Source: an uncultured Eubacteriales bacterium (GTDB taxonomy: Bacteria > Bacillota > Clostridia > Lachnospirales > Lachnospiraceae). Taken from it: a stretch of DNA of 62,844 bases. Made by a program: the position numbers and the translations under genes. Shown one piece after another: positions 8,592 through 17,907 of the stretch (the stretch's first letter is position 1; every line of letters begins with the position of its first letter). The notes under the pieces were generated by a model that saw only the letters and a program-made list of their open reading frames with translations, was not told where the DNA came from and did not search any database. Location of the stretch: assembly GCA_900314555.1 (NCBI GenBank), contig OMVQ01000101.1:1-62844 (forward strand). Direction: 5' to 3'.

Positions 8592-8879
8592 TTACTTATT
8601 TTCCTTTTCAGCACTATGTCTTACTTCTTTGATTGGAATGTTAGCAATAAGTGCAGGAACTGCACCGTTAGAGCTGTCTGACTCTGTCTGTGTTATCTGG
8701 ATATCAAGTCCGTCACAATCAATTTCCATATACTTTTTAATAACATTAATTATATCATTCTTAATCAATTCCATAATCTCTGGTGAGCAGTTTGCTCTGT
8801 CTGATACAAGTAATAACTTGAGTCTGTCTTTTGCAACATTTCCAGAAGGTTTCTTCTTGAACATATCAAAGATACTCAT
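8592..8879 (-). CDS. minE: Cell division topological specificity factor MinE
   Basis: 95 aa. MinE stimulates MinD ATPase and gives the MinCD inhibitor its spatial pattern. The N-terminal MSIFDMFKKK amphipathic membrane-binding segment, the anti-MinCD helix RLKLLLVSDRANCSPEIMEL and the C-terminal topological specificity domain are visible. It completes a minC-minD-minE set, the oscillating system of some Clostridia, as opposed to the DivIVA/MinJ type of Bacillus. The SD is GGGGGTG close upstream. Confidence 0.93.
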   Translation of the reverse strand: MSIFDMFKKKPSGNVAKDRLKLLLVSDRANCSPEIMELIKNDIINVIKKYMEIDCDGLDIQITQTESDSSNGAVPALIANIPIKEVRHSAEKENK

Positions 8880-8891
8880 ACCTACACCCCC

Positions 8892-9674
8892 TTAGTTTTT
8901 CTTAAATAATCTTGCAAAAAAGCCCTGTTTCTTATCTAAATCAAGTAATGGAACTTCTTCACCAAGAATACGTTTACAAATATTCATATATGCCTGTCCT
9001 GCAAGACTGTCAGAACCAACTAATGGCTCACCGTTATTAGTTGCAATAACGATATTCTCATCATCAGGTACAGCACCAATTAAATCAATTGCAAGAATGT
9101 CTACAACGTCATCAATTGACATCATCTCACCTTTTTTAACCATATCCATACGGATTCTGTTAACTACAAGGTCAGCACGTTTCTTCTCATTTGCTTCTAA
9201 TAATCCAATAATTCTGTCTGCATCACGAATAGCTGATACTTCAGGCATTGTAACGACAATTGCTCTGTCTGCACCTGCTATGGCATTCTTAAAGCCCTGT
9301 TCAATACCTGCAGGACAGTCAAGAATTATGTAATCAAACTCTTCTCTTAATTCATCTGTTAATTTCTTCATCTCTTCCGGAGATACGCTGTTCTTATCGC
9401 CTGCCTGAGCACATGGTAATAAGAATAAGTTAGGATAACGTTTATCCTTAATCATTGCCTGTTTTGCACGACAATTGCCTTTTACAACATCAACAAGATT
9501 ATATACGATTCTATTCTCAAGACCCATTACAACGTCAAGATTTCTTAATCCTATATCTGTGTCAATCAATACTACTTTCTTGTTTAGCATAGCTAAACCT
9601 GTACCAACGTTGGCTGTTGTAGTTGTCTTACCAACGCCGCCTTTTCCTGATGTTACTACAATTACTTCACTCAT
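8892..9674 (-). CDS. minD: Septum site-determining ATPase MinD
   Basis: 260 aa. The deviant Walker A motif GKGGVGKTTTTANVG lies near residue 10, DTDIGLRNLD and DCPAGIEQGF follow, and the C-terminal KKQGFFARLFKKN is the amphipathic membrane-targeting helix. MinD binds the membrane as an ATP dimer, recruits MinC and is released by MinE. I set the start at the ATG at 9674, 9 nt after GGAGGA; the longer frame starts at a TTG that overlaps the SD. It lies between minC and minE in one transcription unit. Confidence 0.95.
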   Translation of the reverse strand: MSEVIVVTSGKGGVGKTTTTANVGTGLAMLNKKVVLIDTDIGLRNLDVVMGLENRIVYNLVDVVKGNCRAKQAMIKDKRYPNLFLLPCAQAGDKNSVSPEEMKKLTDELREEFDYIILDCPAGIEQGFKNAIAGADRAIVVTMPEVSAIRDADRIIGLLEANEKKRADLVVNRIRMDMVKKGEMMSIDDVVDILAIDLIGAVPDDENIVIATNNGEPLVGSDSLAGQAYMNICKRILGEEVPLLDLDKKQGFFARLFKKN

Positions 9675-9702
9675 TGTAACAATTCCTCCCAAGTTTTATT
9701 GT

Positions 9703-10407
9703 TTAGTTAAAATGAATATCATTTAAAACTTCTTTATTAAGTGGTTCTATATAAATATTACCATTTTCTACAAATGCAATCTTTGTTTCAGGTTTGTTCT
9801 TTTTATTCTTTGAATTCTTAGTCTTTTTAGCATCATCAGATGCTCTTGCAATGTAATCACCAATTCTTATCTGCATAGGTTCCATCTCCAATGCCACCAC
9901 AAATGATGTGGAATCTCCGGTAACACCTGCATATACTGTTCCCTTTAGAGAACCAAGTATTATTACGTTACCAGATGAGATTACCTTTGCACCTGGATTA
10001 ACATCACCAAGAATTACTATGCTTCCCTCACTTTCGATTACCTGTCCCGAACGTAAGGTTCCTCTATAGAACTGTCCATCATTATTCGATAAATCGTTCA
10101 AATGCTGTTCAACTGATTTCTTGAAATATTCCTCACGTTCCCTGTCATTATCGACAACACATACAATATTAAGCTCTGAATTCTCTGCTATTGTATCAAG
10201 AACCTGACGCATCTCGTTATTATCAAGAAATCTGCCCTCAAAAGTAATTCCCATAGATGAGTTACCAAGAAACTTTGATGATTCCTTAAATTTTTCGGCA
10301 ATATCTGCCAATAAATTATCAAATGGTATATTTTTATCTAACATAACTATAATACCATATTTATTTCCTTTTATCACTACAGAATTTTTCATTTTTTGAA
10401 ATTTCAT
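9703..10407 (-). CDS. minC: Septum site-determining protein MinC
   Basis: 234 aa. The N-terminal FtsZ-antagonist domain covers about 1-105 and the C-terminal beta-helical MinD-binding and dimerisation domain about 115-200, with GTLRSGQVIESEGSIVILGD, NPGAKVISSGNVIILGSLKG and VYAG repeats. A lysine/asparagine-rich stretch near 195-207 links to a short tail. It blocks FtsZ rings away from midcell together with MinD. The ATG at 10407 has AGGA 5 nt upstream. It is directly upstream of minD and downstream of PBP2. Confidence 0.9.
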   Translation of the reverse strand: MKFQKMKNSVVIKGNKYGIIVMLDKNIPFDNLLADIAEKFKESSKFLGNSSMGITFEGRFLDNNEMRQVLDTIAENSELNIVCVVDNDREREEYFKKSVEQHLNDLSNNDGQFYRGTLRSGQVIESEGSIVILGDVNPGAKVISSGNVIILGSLKGTVYAGVTGDSTSFVVALEMEPMQIRIGDYIARASDDAKKTKNSKNKKNKPETKIAFVENGNIYIEPLNKEVLNDIHFN

Positions 10408-10441
10408 TCCTTTCCTGCTAACATAATGGCTATTATAAGTC

Positions 10442-13285
10442 TTAGTCGTTCGTTACACCCGATGTAGGTATTGATGCAATACCGCCATATAATTCTTCAT
10501 CAGTTGTAAGTCCATAGTAATATTTGATTGTATCACGTACAACCTCTGCCGTATATCCTGATGACTCACCATTAGGAATTAATACACTTAAGGCAATTTC
10601 AGGATTCTCATAAGGAGCATATGCCACGAATACTGAATGGTTTGAACGCAACTTATTCTCCTGTGCTGTACCTGATTTACCTGCTACACTTATCTGAAAA
10701 CCATTAAATGTTGCTTTTGCAGTACCACCTGTTATAACAAGTCTCATACCATAATGAACTGCATCCCAGGTCGACTGGCTGAAATTAGTTGTATTAGTTA
10801 ATGTAGGCTCATATTGTTTGACCAGATTACCATCTGTATCAGTAACCTTATTAAGTAGTGTCAACTGATAATTATGCCCACTATTTGCAACTGTATTCAC
10901 ATATCTTGCAAGCTGAATGTTAGCAAAACTGTTAGAACCCTGTCCGATTGCTGAACGTACTGAGTTATCAGTACTGAAAAGCGGTTCATTTTCTTCTATC
11001 TCAACACCTGATTTTGTAGTAAGTCCTAACTGTGCACCGTATTTCTTAAGTTTAGATAGTCCTAAATCACTGCTAAAGCCTCCATGCTCATCAATACTAA
11101 GCTCATAACCAACTTCGTAGAAGAAATAGTTACATGAGTATTCAAGTGCCTGTGAGACATTTATTGAACCATGATTACCCGGATATCTCCAACATTTTGG
11201 CGATGGAGTGATTTTCTTGAATTCTCCAAGGTCTGTAATCGTTCTTCCAGGTGTCAGATAGCCTTCTTCTAATCCTGTTATGGCTGAAAGCATCTTGAAA
11301 GTAGAACCCGGTGCGGTTCTTGTCTGGGTTGCTCTGTTATATAGTGGCAGTGATAAATCACTATTTAACTGTTTCCAATATACTGCATCTACTGAACCCG
11401 ACAATTTATTATTATCATAACTTGGATATGTTACTAATGCAAGCACATCACCTGTATCCGTATCTGTTACTACTAACGAACCTGAACATGGATCAAGTGC
11501 TAACTGTGCAGGTGTAATCTTAATCTGTTTAATCTGTTCCCTGATAAATTCAAATGCAGAACTTCCACTTCTAAGAGCTGTATAAGCTGCTTCATCATAT
11601 TCTAGAACATTCTGGTCATATAATAACATACATACCTGATTGCCACTAATTGAACCACTATAGATAAGGTAATAATAAATCTTTTTACTAAAGCCTGTAT
11701 CAGTTGGAAGACTATTGTAAATATGTTCTACTAATTTATTATAGATTTCATCTGTGTCAGAATATTTAACTTCTGAAGAATCAAATATCTTAGAAGTATT
11801 TATCCAGTTCTTAGAAATTGCATATAACAGAAATTCTCTTAAACTAATAGTTTCATTAGTCCATTTCTGGTATGTTTCATCTTCACTATCAATTGCCTTT
11901 TTATTAATTATGCCCTCGGTATCTGCTAACTTAGTATATATATATGATAAATAAGTATTATTCTCCTCAGGTAATGCAGAAAGTGCCTCCGGAGTATCAG
12001 TTGTAAGTTCACTATATACCCAGTTAATGACATCTGACTGTTTTGCAACGAATTTCGAATAAATATTCTTCTCATTGTCTGATGCAGAATCAAGTCCGAA
12101 CTTATTCAAATCTACAACATTATTATTAATAATCTGATAGTAGACATCCTTAACAGGGATTGGAATTGTCTTCATGTCCTCACTTGGTGTCACATCATAA
12201 TTAACTATTTTCGAATATAGGATACCTGCAAGTTTCTGTTCTAATATCGTATATCCTGCCTTTTGTAATTTAGCATCAAGTGTTAAATATACATCATTTC
12301 CTGCCTTGGCATCTGTCTTGCTTACATTTTCAAGAATTCGTCCGGTATTATCTACAAATATTGTACTCTTACCTTTTGTTCCCTGAAGATAGGATTCCAT
12401 CTCTTTTTCGATTCCCGATTTACCTACGACATCTGAACTGATATAGTTGCCTCCATCAGAATTTAACTCTGCTAACTGATCTTCTGATATAGTACCCGTA
12501 TAACCTAATATATGTGCAAAATACACACTGTCATTATATACTCTTACAGTTTCTTCTGATACAGTCACTCCTTTTAACTCTGCCTGTGCCTCATAGATAG
12601 CTGCCACAGTCTCCTCAGATACATTTGAAGCTATCTTAGTAGAGATGTATTTCTGAAAGCGGTTAAGTGACAGATTATATCTTACCATGGCAATCTTAAT
12701 CTGTTCTGCTTTATCATATTCATCTGATATATCAAACATCTTTTCGCCACAGAGATATTTCATTACATCATCAGCCGTAGAAGTTGACAATGTCTCTTTC
12801 TTCGTATCTAATTCACTTATAGATTTCTTTCCATAAATATCCCTTAGAAATCTTAATCTCTCATTATCAGAAGATACTGAAAACTCAAATTCATTATTTG
12901 TATTAAGAATAATAGGAAAATCATTAATTAATGTATCACCATTTGATGTAATTATATTAATGGTTTTAGATATAATCTCATTAAGCTTTTTATCCTTATC
13001 TTCTGTTGAATCACTTATATCGTCTTCAATTTCAATTGCATATGCAAGTTTATTATATGCAAGGACCTCTCCATTTCTATCGTATATAAGTCCTCTTGTT
13101 CCTGATGTAAGAACCTCACGCTCTGCCATCTGAATATAATTTTCTAAATAATATTCACCATTTACAATCTGTACATTAAATATTCTTATCATCAGAACTG
13201 AGAATAGTAATACAACAATAATTCCTAATACGAACAATCTTGATTTTAAGATACTTAATATATATTCAAAAAATTCTTTAACCAA
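10442..13285 (-). CDS. mrdA: Penicillin-binding protein 2 (class B transpeptidase), long form
   Basis: About 947 aa, far longer than the usual ~630-700 aa. Numbering from the upstream ATG: membrane helix at about 24-44, dimerisation domain to about 335, and transpeptidase motifs STFK (Ser669 nucleophile), SCN (725-727) and KSG (878-880). About 235 residues (roughly 365-600) are inserted between NDVYLTLDAKLQ and GSLVVTDTDTGDVLALV, a region not recognised by me. It cross-links side-wall peptidoglycan with RodA. The start is uncertain: the ATG at 13309 has no SD, while a TTG at 13285 lies 11 nt after AGGAG and overlaps the mreD stop by 8 nt; I chose the latter. Confidence 0.88.
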   Translation of the reverse strand: MVKEFFEYILSILKSRLFVLGIIVVLLFSVLMIRIFNVQIVNGEYYLENYIQMAEREVLTSGTRGLIYDRNGEVLAYNKLAYAIEIEDDISDSTEDKDKKLNEIISKTINIITSNGDTLINDFPIILNTNNEFEFSVSSDNERLRFLRDIYGKKSISELDTKKETLSTSTADDVMKYLCGEKMFDISDEYDKAEQIKIAMVRYNLSLNRFQKYISTKIASNVSEETVAAIYEAQAELKGVTVSEETVRVYNDSVYFAHILGYTGTISEDQLAELNSDGGNYISSDVVGKSGIEKEMESYLQGTKGKSTIFVDNTGRILENVSKTDAKAGNDVYLTLDAKLQKAGYTILEQKLAGILYSKIVNYDVTPSEDMKTIPIPVKDVYYQIINNNVVDLNKFGLDSASDNEKNIYSKFVAKQSDVINWVYSELTTDTPEALSALPEENNTYLSYIYTKLADTEGIINKKAIDSEDETYQKWTNETISLREFLLYAISKNWINTSKIFDSSEVKYSDTDEIYNKLVEHIYNSLPTDTGFSKKIYYYLIYSGSISGNQVCMLLYDQNVLEYDEAAYTALRSGSSAFEFIREQIKQIKITPAQLALDPCSGSLVVTDTDTGDVLALVTYPSYDNNKLSGSVDAVYWKQLNSDLSLPLYNRATQTRTAPGSTFKMLSAITGLEEGYLTPGRTITDLGEFKKITPSPKCWRYPGNHGSINVSQALEYSCNYFFYEVGYELSIDEHGGFSSDLGLSKLKKYGAQLGLTTKSGVEIEENEPLFSTDNSVRSAIGQGSNSFANIQLARYVNTVANSGHNYQLTLLNKVTDTDGNLVKQYEPTLTNTTNFSQSTWDAVHYGMRLVITGGTAKATFNGFQISVAGKSGTAQENKLRSNHSVFVAYAPYENPEIALSVLIPNGESSGYTAEVVRDTIKYYYGLTTDEELYGGIASIPTSGVTND

Positions 13286-13796
13286 ATTTTGTTGCACTCC
13301 TTTTCTCATAGGCTTCTAACTTACGGTTTATCTTTAACATTATTCGATAAATTAGAAGTGTAATAACTACTGTATATATCATTTCAGGTAAAATAATGTG
13401 AATCAGATAATATATGAAATTCAAACGGTTTCTAAGCATAAAATTGAATACGTAATAGAAGAATGAATATACAAAATCGCTTCCGAATACAAGTCCGATA
13501 GGCAATGTAACATCTTCATCATAGAACATAGAATTAAAGAAACCGTTTATGTAACCGATATACATATACAATAATGCATTAAATCCAATTACCTGTCCAT
13601 AGAATATATCAAGTACCAGACCACTGAAGAAACCAACAAACATTCCCTCTTTCTTACCACGCATAAAACCTGCCGCAAATGTAAGTATGAGTAAAAGGTT
13701 TGGTGATACTGAGGCTAACGAAAGTGCTTTAAATACTGTGCATTGTAACAGATAAAATACAAATATTGAAATGCCTAAAATAAATTTTCGAAGCAT
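13278..13796 (-). CDS. mreD: Rod shape-determining membrane protein MreD
   Basis: 172 aa, very hydrophobic, about five membrane helices, a short cytosolic tail (KLEAYEKRSATKFG). MreD sequences are weakly conserved; the assignment rests on topology, GKKEGMFVGFFSGLVLDIFYG in the middle and the mreB-mreC-mreD-PBP2 order. It is part of the elongasome. SD GAGG precedes the ATG, and the 3' end overlaps the start of the PBP2 gene. Confidence 0.87.
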   Translation of the reverse strand: MLRKFILGISIFVFYLLQCTVFKALSLASVSPNLLLILTFAAGFMRGKKEGMFVGFFSGLVLDIFYGQVIGFNALLYMYIGYINGFFNSMFYDEDVTLPIGLVFGSDFVYSFFYYVFNFMLRNRLNFIYYLIHIILPEMIYTVVITLLIYRIMLKINRKLEAYEKRSATKFG

Positions 13797-13827
13797 ATAT
13801 ACCTCATTTCCACGATTAAATCGTTAT

Positions 13828-14679
13828 CTACTGTTCACCGGTAAATTTCTGTTGTTTAATAATAAGAACAATATCTAAATGTGCGAAATCAACTACCGGA
13901 GTAACATATGCTGACTTAGTCAGATTATTAGAATCATCAGAGATATCTTTAACATATCCTATCAAAATACCCGGTAAGAATTTACTGCTTATATTAGATG
14001 TGATAATCATATCACCCTCATTTACATTAGCATTCTTATTAATATTAAACACCTGAAGTATTCCATCATTAATTAACTGCAGACTTCCTTTTACAATACA
14101 TTTATCAGATGTCGAAGCAAACTGTGCGCTGACGTTACTTTCATCATCAATGATTGAACGGATTATGGAATAATTATCACCAACTTCACTGACGATTCCG
14201 ACAAGTCCACCATCACCGATAACATTCATATCTACTTCTATTCCATCTTTACTTCCTTTATCAATTGTAAAAGTCGAATACCAGTTACTTGTGTCTTTGC
14301 TGATAATTCTTGCACCGACTGTCTCATAATCAGAATATTGTTCACTAAGTTTATATAATTCTCTTAACTGGTCTAATTCATTCTGATCTTCAACCGATAA
14401 TGCGTTCTTATTCTGTAAATCTGATATCTGTTCTTTAAGACTCTTATTCTCACTCTTTATGTTCTTAAGTTCCTTTATATCTGTCGCTCTGTCAGTAAGC
14501 CACTTTCCGACTTCATTCATACCCTTTGTAACCGGAGTCATAACATACGTGGCAGCCGATTTGACAGGTGTCGCAAAGCCTTTAAATACAAACGAAGAAA
14601 CAATAAGCACAAAACATAAGAATGTTAACATGAATAAAACATATTTAATTGGAAATTCTTTTTTTTCTCGTCTTCTCAA
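13828..14679 (-). CDS. mreC: Rod shape-determining protein MreC
   Basis: 283 aa. The basic N-terminus is followed by a membrane helix (about 12-32), a coiled coil (about 65-105) and the beta-barrel MreC domain (for example YSTFTIDKGSKDGIEVDMNV and GDGGLVGIVSEV). It connects MreB inside with PBP2 outside. The start is a TTG (14679) with GAGG about 9-10 nt upstream; no in-frame ATG fits the N-terminus. It lies 23 nt after mreB. Confidence 0.9.
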   Translation of the reverse strand: MRRREKKEFPIKYVLFMLTFLCFVLIVSSFVFKGFATPVKSAATYVMTPVTKGMNEVGKWLTDRATDIKELKNIKSENKSLKEQISDLQNKNALSVEDQNELDQLRELYKLSEQYSDYETVGARIISKDTSNWYSTFTIDKGSKDGIEVDMNVIGDGGLVGIVSEVGDNYSIIRSIIDDESNVSAQFASTSDKCIVKGSLQLINDGILQVFNINKNANVNEGDMIITSNISSKFLPGILIGYVKDISDDSNNLTKSAYVTPVVDFAHLDIVLIIKQQKFTGEQ

Positions 14680-14702
14680 AATAATATACCTCTGATAGTC
14701 TT

Positions 14703-15722
14703 TTAGTTATATTGTTTCTCTCTTGGAACATACATTAATTCACTAAGTTTATTATTCGATAATATTTCAGCAATTCCTCTTATAACTGTCTCTTCCGGTT
14801 CATCATCAAGATTAACCTTTAATCCTGTCTCATTAGTAATTAACTGTCCGATATTCTGGATTAACGAAGAACCACCTGTAAGGTATACACCTGTGTTAAT
14901 TATATCAGCAGCAAGTTCAGGTGGAGTTCTCTCTAAGATAACTTTAATAGAATCTATAATAGAATGTAAACATTCCTGAATCGCTTCAAATACGAGTTCA
15001 GAACTTATCTCCTTACTTGCTGGAAGTCCTGTTACAATATTTCTTCCGAAGGCAACATATGAACTTGATGAAGAATTAGTAGCATCTGCAAGATTAATCT
15101 TAATCTGTTCTGCTGTTCTTCTTCCTATTACAAGATTATATTTCTTTCTGACGATGCTGCAGATTGTATCATCTAATTTAGAACCGCCTGTTTTAATAAG
15201 CTTGCTTAACACAATTCCGCCTAATGAGATTACGGAAATCTCTGTTGTGTCCGCACCTATATTTACAATAAGATTACCTTTTGGACTTTCAACATCAATT
15301 CCTACGCCGACTGCATCTGCAATTGGTTTCTCAACTACACTTATATGTTTTGCCTTAACTCTTGATTCAGCAACCATATCATAAAAGGCTCTTTTCTCTA
15401 CTTCTGTAATATCAGTAGGAACTGCAATACAGAAATTTGCTGAACCTGTAATGCCTTTACCATTTAATTTCTTAAAGAAGCTCTCGAATAAAATATCCAT
15501 ATTCTTAATGTCTGCAATTACACCGAATTTAACAGGAAATGATACCTCGATATTCTCAGGTGCTTTCTCATACATTTCAAATGCTAAGTCTCCGAACTGG
15601 AATACTTCATCTTTGTTCTTCTTAGCAATGACATTTTTCTCATTTATTATCTTCTTATTTGTTAATCCAAAAATCTTAAAATTGCTGGTACCTAAATCTA
15701 TACCATATGAATGTTGTGCCAT
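14703..15722 (-). CDS. mreB: Actin-like cell-shape protein MreB
   Basis: 339 aa. The actin-fold nucleotide motifs are present: phosphate 1 YGIDLGTSNFKIF near the start, the NIGADTTEISVISLGG phosphate 2 loop, and the C-terminal GVYLTGGSSLIQNIG adenosine motif. It forms membrane-bound filaments that guide side-wall synthesis. It is somewhat divergent from canonical MreB (GTSN instead of GTAN). The ATG at 15722 has GGAGGA 5 nt upstream; a longer frame exists but carries that SD inside it. Head of mreBCD-PBP2-minCDE-rodA. Confidence 0.9.
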   Translation of the reverse strand: MAQHSYGIDLGTSNFKIFGLTNKKIINEKNVIAKKNKDEVFQFGDLAFEMYEKAPENIEVSFPVKFGVIADIKNMDILFESFFKKLNGKGITGSANFCIAVPTDITEVEKRAFYDMVAESRVKAKHISVVEKPIADAVGVGIDVESPKGNLIVNIGADTTEISVISLGGIVLSKLIKTGGSKLDDTICSIVRKKYNLVIGRRTAEQIKINLADATNSSSSSYVAFGRNIVTGLPASKEISSELVFEAIQECLHSIIDSIKVILERTPPELAADIINTGVYLTGGSSLIQNIGQLITNETGLKVNLDDEPEETVIRGIAEILSNNKLSELMYVPREKQYN

Positions 15723-15738
15723 TATTCTCCTCCATTTT

Positions 15739-16431
15739 CTAAAACAATCCAATCTGTTTCAGACTTATATATTTATTATCGCCAATAATTATGTGGTCTA
15801 TCAGGTTAATACCGATAATATTTCCCGCCTCTTTCATACGCTTTGTCGTTACAATATCTTCACGACTAGGTGTCGGGTCACCACTAGGGTGATTATGCAG
15901 CAGGATTATATATACCGCACCCGCCCTGAGGGCTTCTATAAATGCCTCTCTTGGCGATGCCATTGATGCATTAACCGTACCTTTAGACAATTCAAAATCA
16001 CCTAAGAATCTGTGCTTCGTATTAAGCATTACTACAAGCAGGCGCTCAGTTTCAAGGTGTCTTAAGTCTTCCATATAATAATCTGCAATTATCTCAGGTG
16101 AAATAAATTCTTTGTCAAAAGAAATGTTTCCCTTAGAAATACGCCTACTTAATTCTGCCACACACTTTATCTGCGTGGCTTTCACAAGTCCTATTCCTTT
16201 AATACTCTGTAATTCCTTTAAAGACAAATGTGTTATTCCTAATATGTTATCCGTCTTAGACAGTGATAATACCGCATCTGATAATTCTACAGATGTCATA
16301 TTATAAGTGCCTGTCCTGATTATAATTGCAAGAAGCTCTGAATCTGTGAGAGCCTCGGGACCTTTGAGTAAAAATTTCTCATAAGGTCTGTTTTCTTTTC
16401 TGATTTCCTTAATCGATGTTATATTCATCAT
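15739..16431 (-). CDS. radC: RadC-family JAB/MPN domain protein
   Basis: About 230 aa. The helix-hairpin-helix-like N-terminal half includes NRPYEKFLLKGPEALTDSEL and LQSIKGIGLVKATQIK, and the C-terminal JAB-type metal domain carries HNHPSGDPTPSRED. RadC was named for DNA repair but its enzymatic role is not settled. The N-terminus is best placed at the ATG-ATG pair at 16431/16428, which gives the normal family length; GAAAGG directly before it is unusually close, so the start is not certain. radC before mreB is a common Firmicutes order. Confidence 0.87.
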   Translation of the reverse strand: MMNITSIKEIRKENRPYEKFLLKGPEALTDSELLAIIIRTGTYNMTSVELSDAVLSLSKTDNILGITHLSLKELQSIKGIGLVKATQIKCVAELSRRISKGNISFDKEFISPEIIADYYMEDLRHLETERLLVVMLNTKHRFLGDFELSKGTVNASMASPREAFIEALRAGAVYIILLHNHPSGDPTPSREDIVTTKRMKEAGNIIGINLIDHIIIGDNKYISLKQIGLF

Positions 16432-16502
16432 CCTTTCATCAATTATTCTCTCCAGGTTCAAAAAAGAAAATTGCTAAAATCTTTTTAATAATAGCATAAT
16501 AA

Positions 16503-17789
16503 TTATAATTTAACAATACCCGCATCTACTAATTTTTGTAAAGAATTTATAATGCCAAGCTTCGCATGATACCATGTAAGACCACCCTGAAAATAAACTG
16601 CATATGGTGGCTTAATAGGTCCATCAGCACTAAGTTCAATTGAAGAACCCTGAATAAATGCACCTGCTGCCATAATTACATCGCTGTCATATCCTGGCAT
16701 CGCCCATGGCTCTGGTGTAACAAAGCTGTCAACAGGAGCTGCTGCCTGTATACCTTTACAGAATTCAATAACTCCCTCCGGACGGCCGAATTCTATCGCC
16801 TGAATTATATCATATCTTGGTTCACTGCCATCAGGAACTACCTTAAAGCCTAACTTCTCATATATATTAGCTGCAAATACAGCTCCTTTTAAAGCCCCGC
16901 TTACTACAGTAGGTGCTAAGAATAATCCCTGGAAGAAACTCTGTGTCACACCTAATGTTGCACCAACTTCTCTTCCAAGTCCCGGAGCCGTAAGTCTGTA
17001 TGATGCCTGTTCAATACATTCTTTAGTACCTACAATATATCCGCCTATAGGTGCAAGTCCACCACCCGGATTCTTAATAAGTGAACCTACTGTCATATCT
17101 GCCCCGAAATCACTTGGCTCATCATATTCAACGAATTCGCCATAACAGTTATCTACCATCACGATTAATTCAGGATTAATTTCTTTAATAAATTTTATAA
17201 CATCACCGATTTCATATGGTGAAAGAGTTCTTCTTGGAAGATATCCTTTAGAACGCTGAATTGCTATAAGTTTAGTTTTAGAATTAATAGCCTTTTTTAT
17301 TCCCTCTTTATCAAACGAGCCATCCGGTAATAAATCTACCTGTGAATATGTAACTCCGAATTCTTTAAGAGAGCCGACAGATGGTCTTATTCCGATAACT
17401 TCCTCTAATGTGTCATAAGGCTTTCCTGATACTGATAATAACTCATCACCCGGTCTTAGATTAGATGCAAGTGCAAGCGCAAGTGCGTGGGTTCCACAAG
17501 TTATCTGTGGACGTACAAGTGCTGCTTCTGTATTAAATACTTTTGCATAGACTTCTTCTAATGTATCTCTTCCTAAGTCATTATATCCATAGCCGGATGA
17601 AGCAGAGAAATGTACATCACTTACCCTTGCTTCCTGCATTGCCTTAATAACCTTTAACTGGTTATATTCTGCTTTTTCATCAAATTCCTTGAATCTGTCT
17701 TGTAACTTTTCTTCGATTTCAGTGCAGAAATCAAGAACTTCCTTTGATATTCCTAATTCACTATACATTTTATCTTTTAATTCATTCAT
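16503..17789 (-). CDS. Methionine gamma-lyase-family PLP enzyme ("aluminium resistance" family)
   Basis: 428 aa, fold-type I PLP enzyme of the Met_gamma_lyase family that is often annotated as aluminium resistance protein. FSASSGYGYNDLGRDTLEEV, QITCGTHALALAL and the likely Schiff-base lysine in GSLIKNPGGGLAPIGGYIVG are all present. The true substrate of these proteins is not established; a C-S lyase on methionine or cysteine derivatives is the family prediction. No strong SD is visible before the ATG (AGAGAAAA). It lies after miaA, as in many Clostridia (mutS-mutL-miaA-this gene). Confidence 0.82.
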   Translation of the reverse strand: MNELKDKMYSELGISKEVLDFCTEIEEKLQDRFKEFDEKAEYNQLKVIKAMQEARVSDVHFSASSGYGYNDLGRDTLEEVYAKVFNTEAALVRPQITCGTHALALALASNLRPGDELLSVSGKPYDTLEEVIGIRPSVGSLKEFGVTYSQVDLLPDGSFDKEGIKKAINSKTKLIAIQRSKGYLPRRTLSPYEIGDVIKFIKEINPELIVMVDNCYGEFVEYDEPSDFGADMTVGSLIKNPGGGLAPIGGYIVGTKECIEQASYRLTAPGLGREVGATLGVTQSFFQGLFLAPTVVSGALKGAVFAANIYEKLGFKVVPDGSEPRYDIIQAIEFGRPEGVIEFCKGIQAAAPVDSFVTPEPWAMPGYDSDVIMAAGAFIQGSSIELSADGPIKPPYAVYFQGGLTWYHAKLGIINSLQKLVDAGIVKL

Positions 17790-17907
17790 CGTTTTTTCTC
17801 TATACTTTCTATTAATATTATGAAATTATGGCATCAAAATTTTAGTTGTAATTAACGCAATGCACCATTTTAATACCATGATATTTATATTCAATAATAA
17901 ATGTCAT

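Noticed and set aside
15451..15966. 171-aa plus-strand frame opposite mreB and radC
   Set aside because: Antisense shadow of two well-supported genes; no SD, no family.
16503..17789. Metal (aluminium) resistance gene
   Set aside because: The sequence is a PLP enzyme of the methionine gamma-lyase family; the resistance name comes from legacy annotation.
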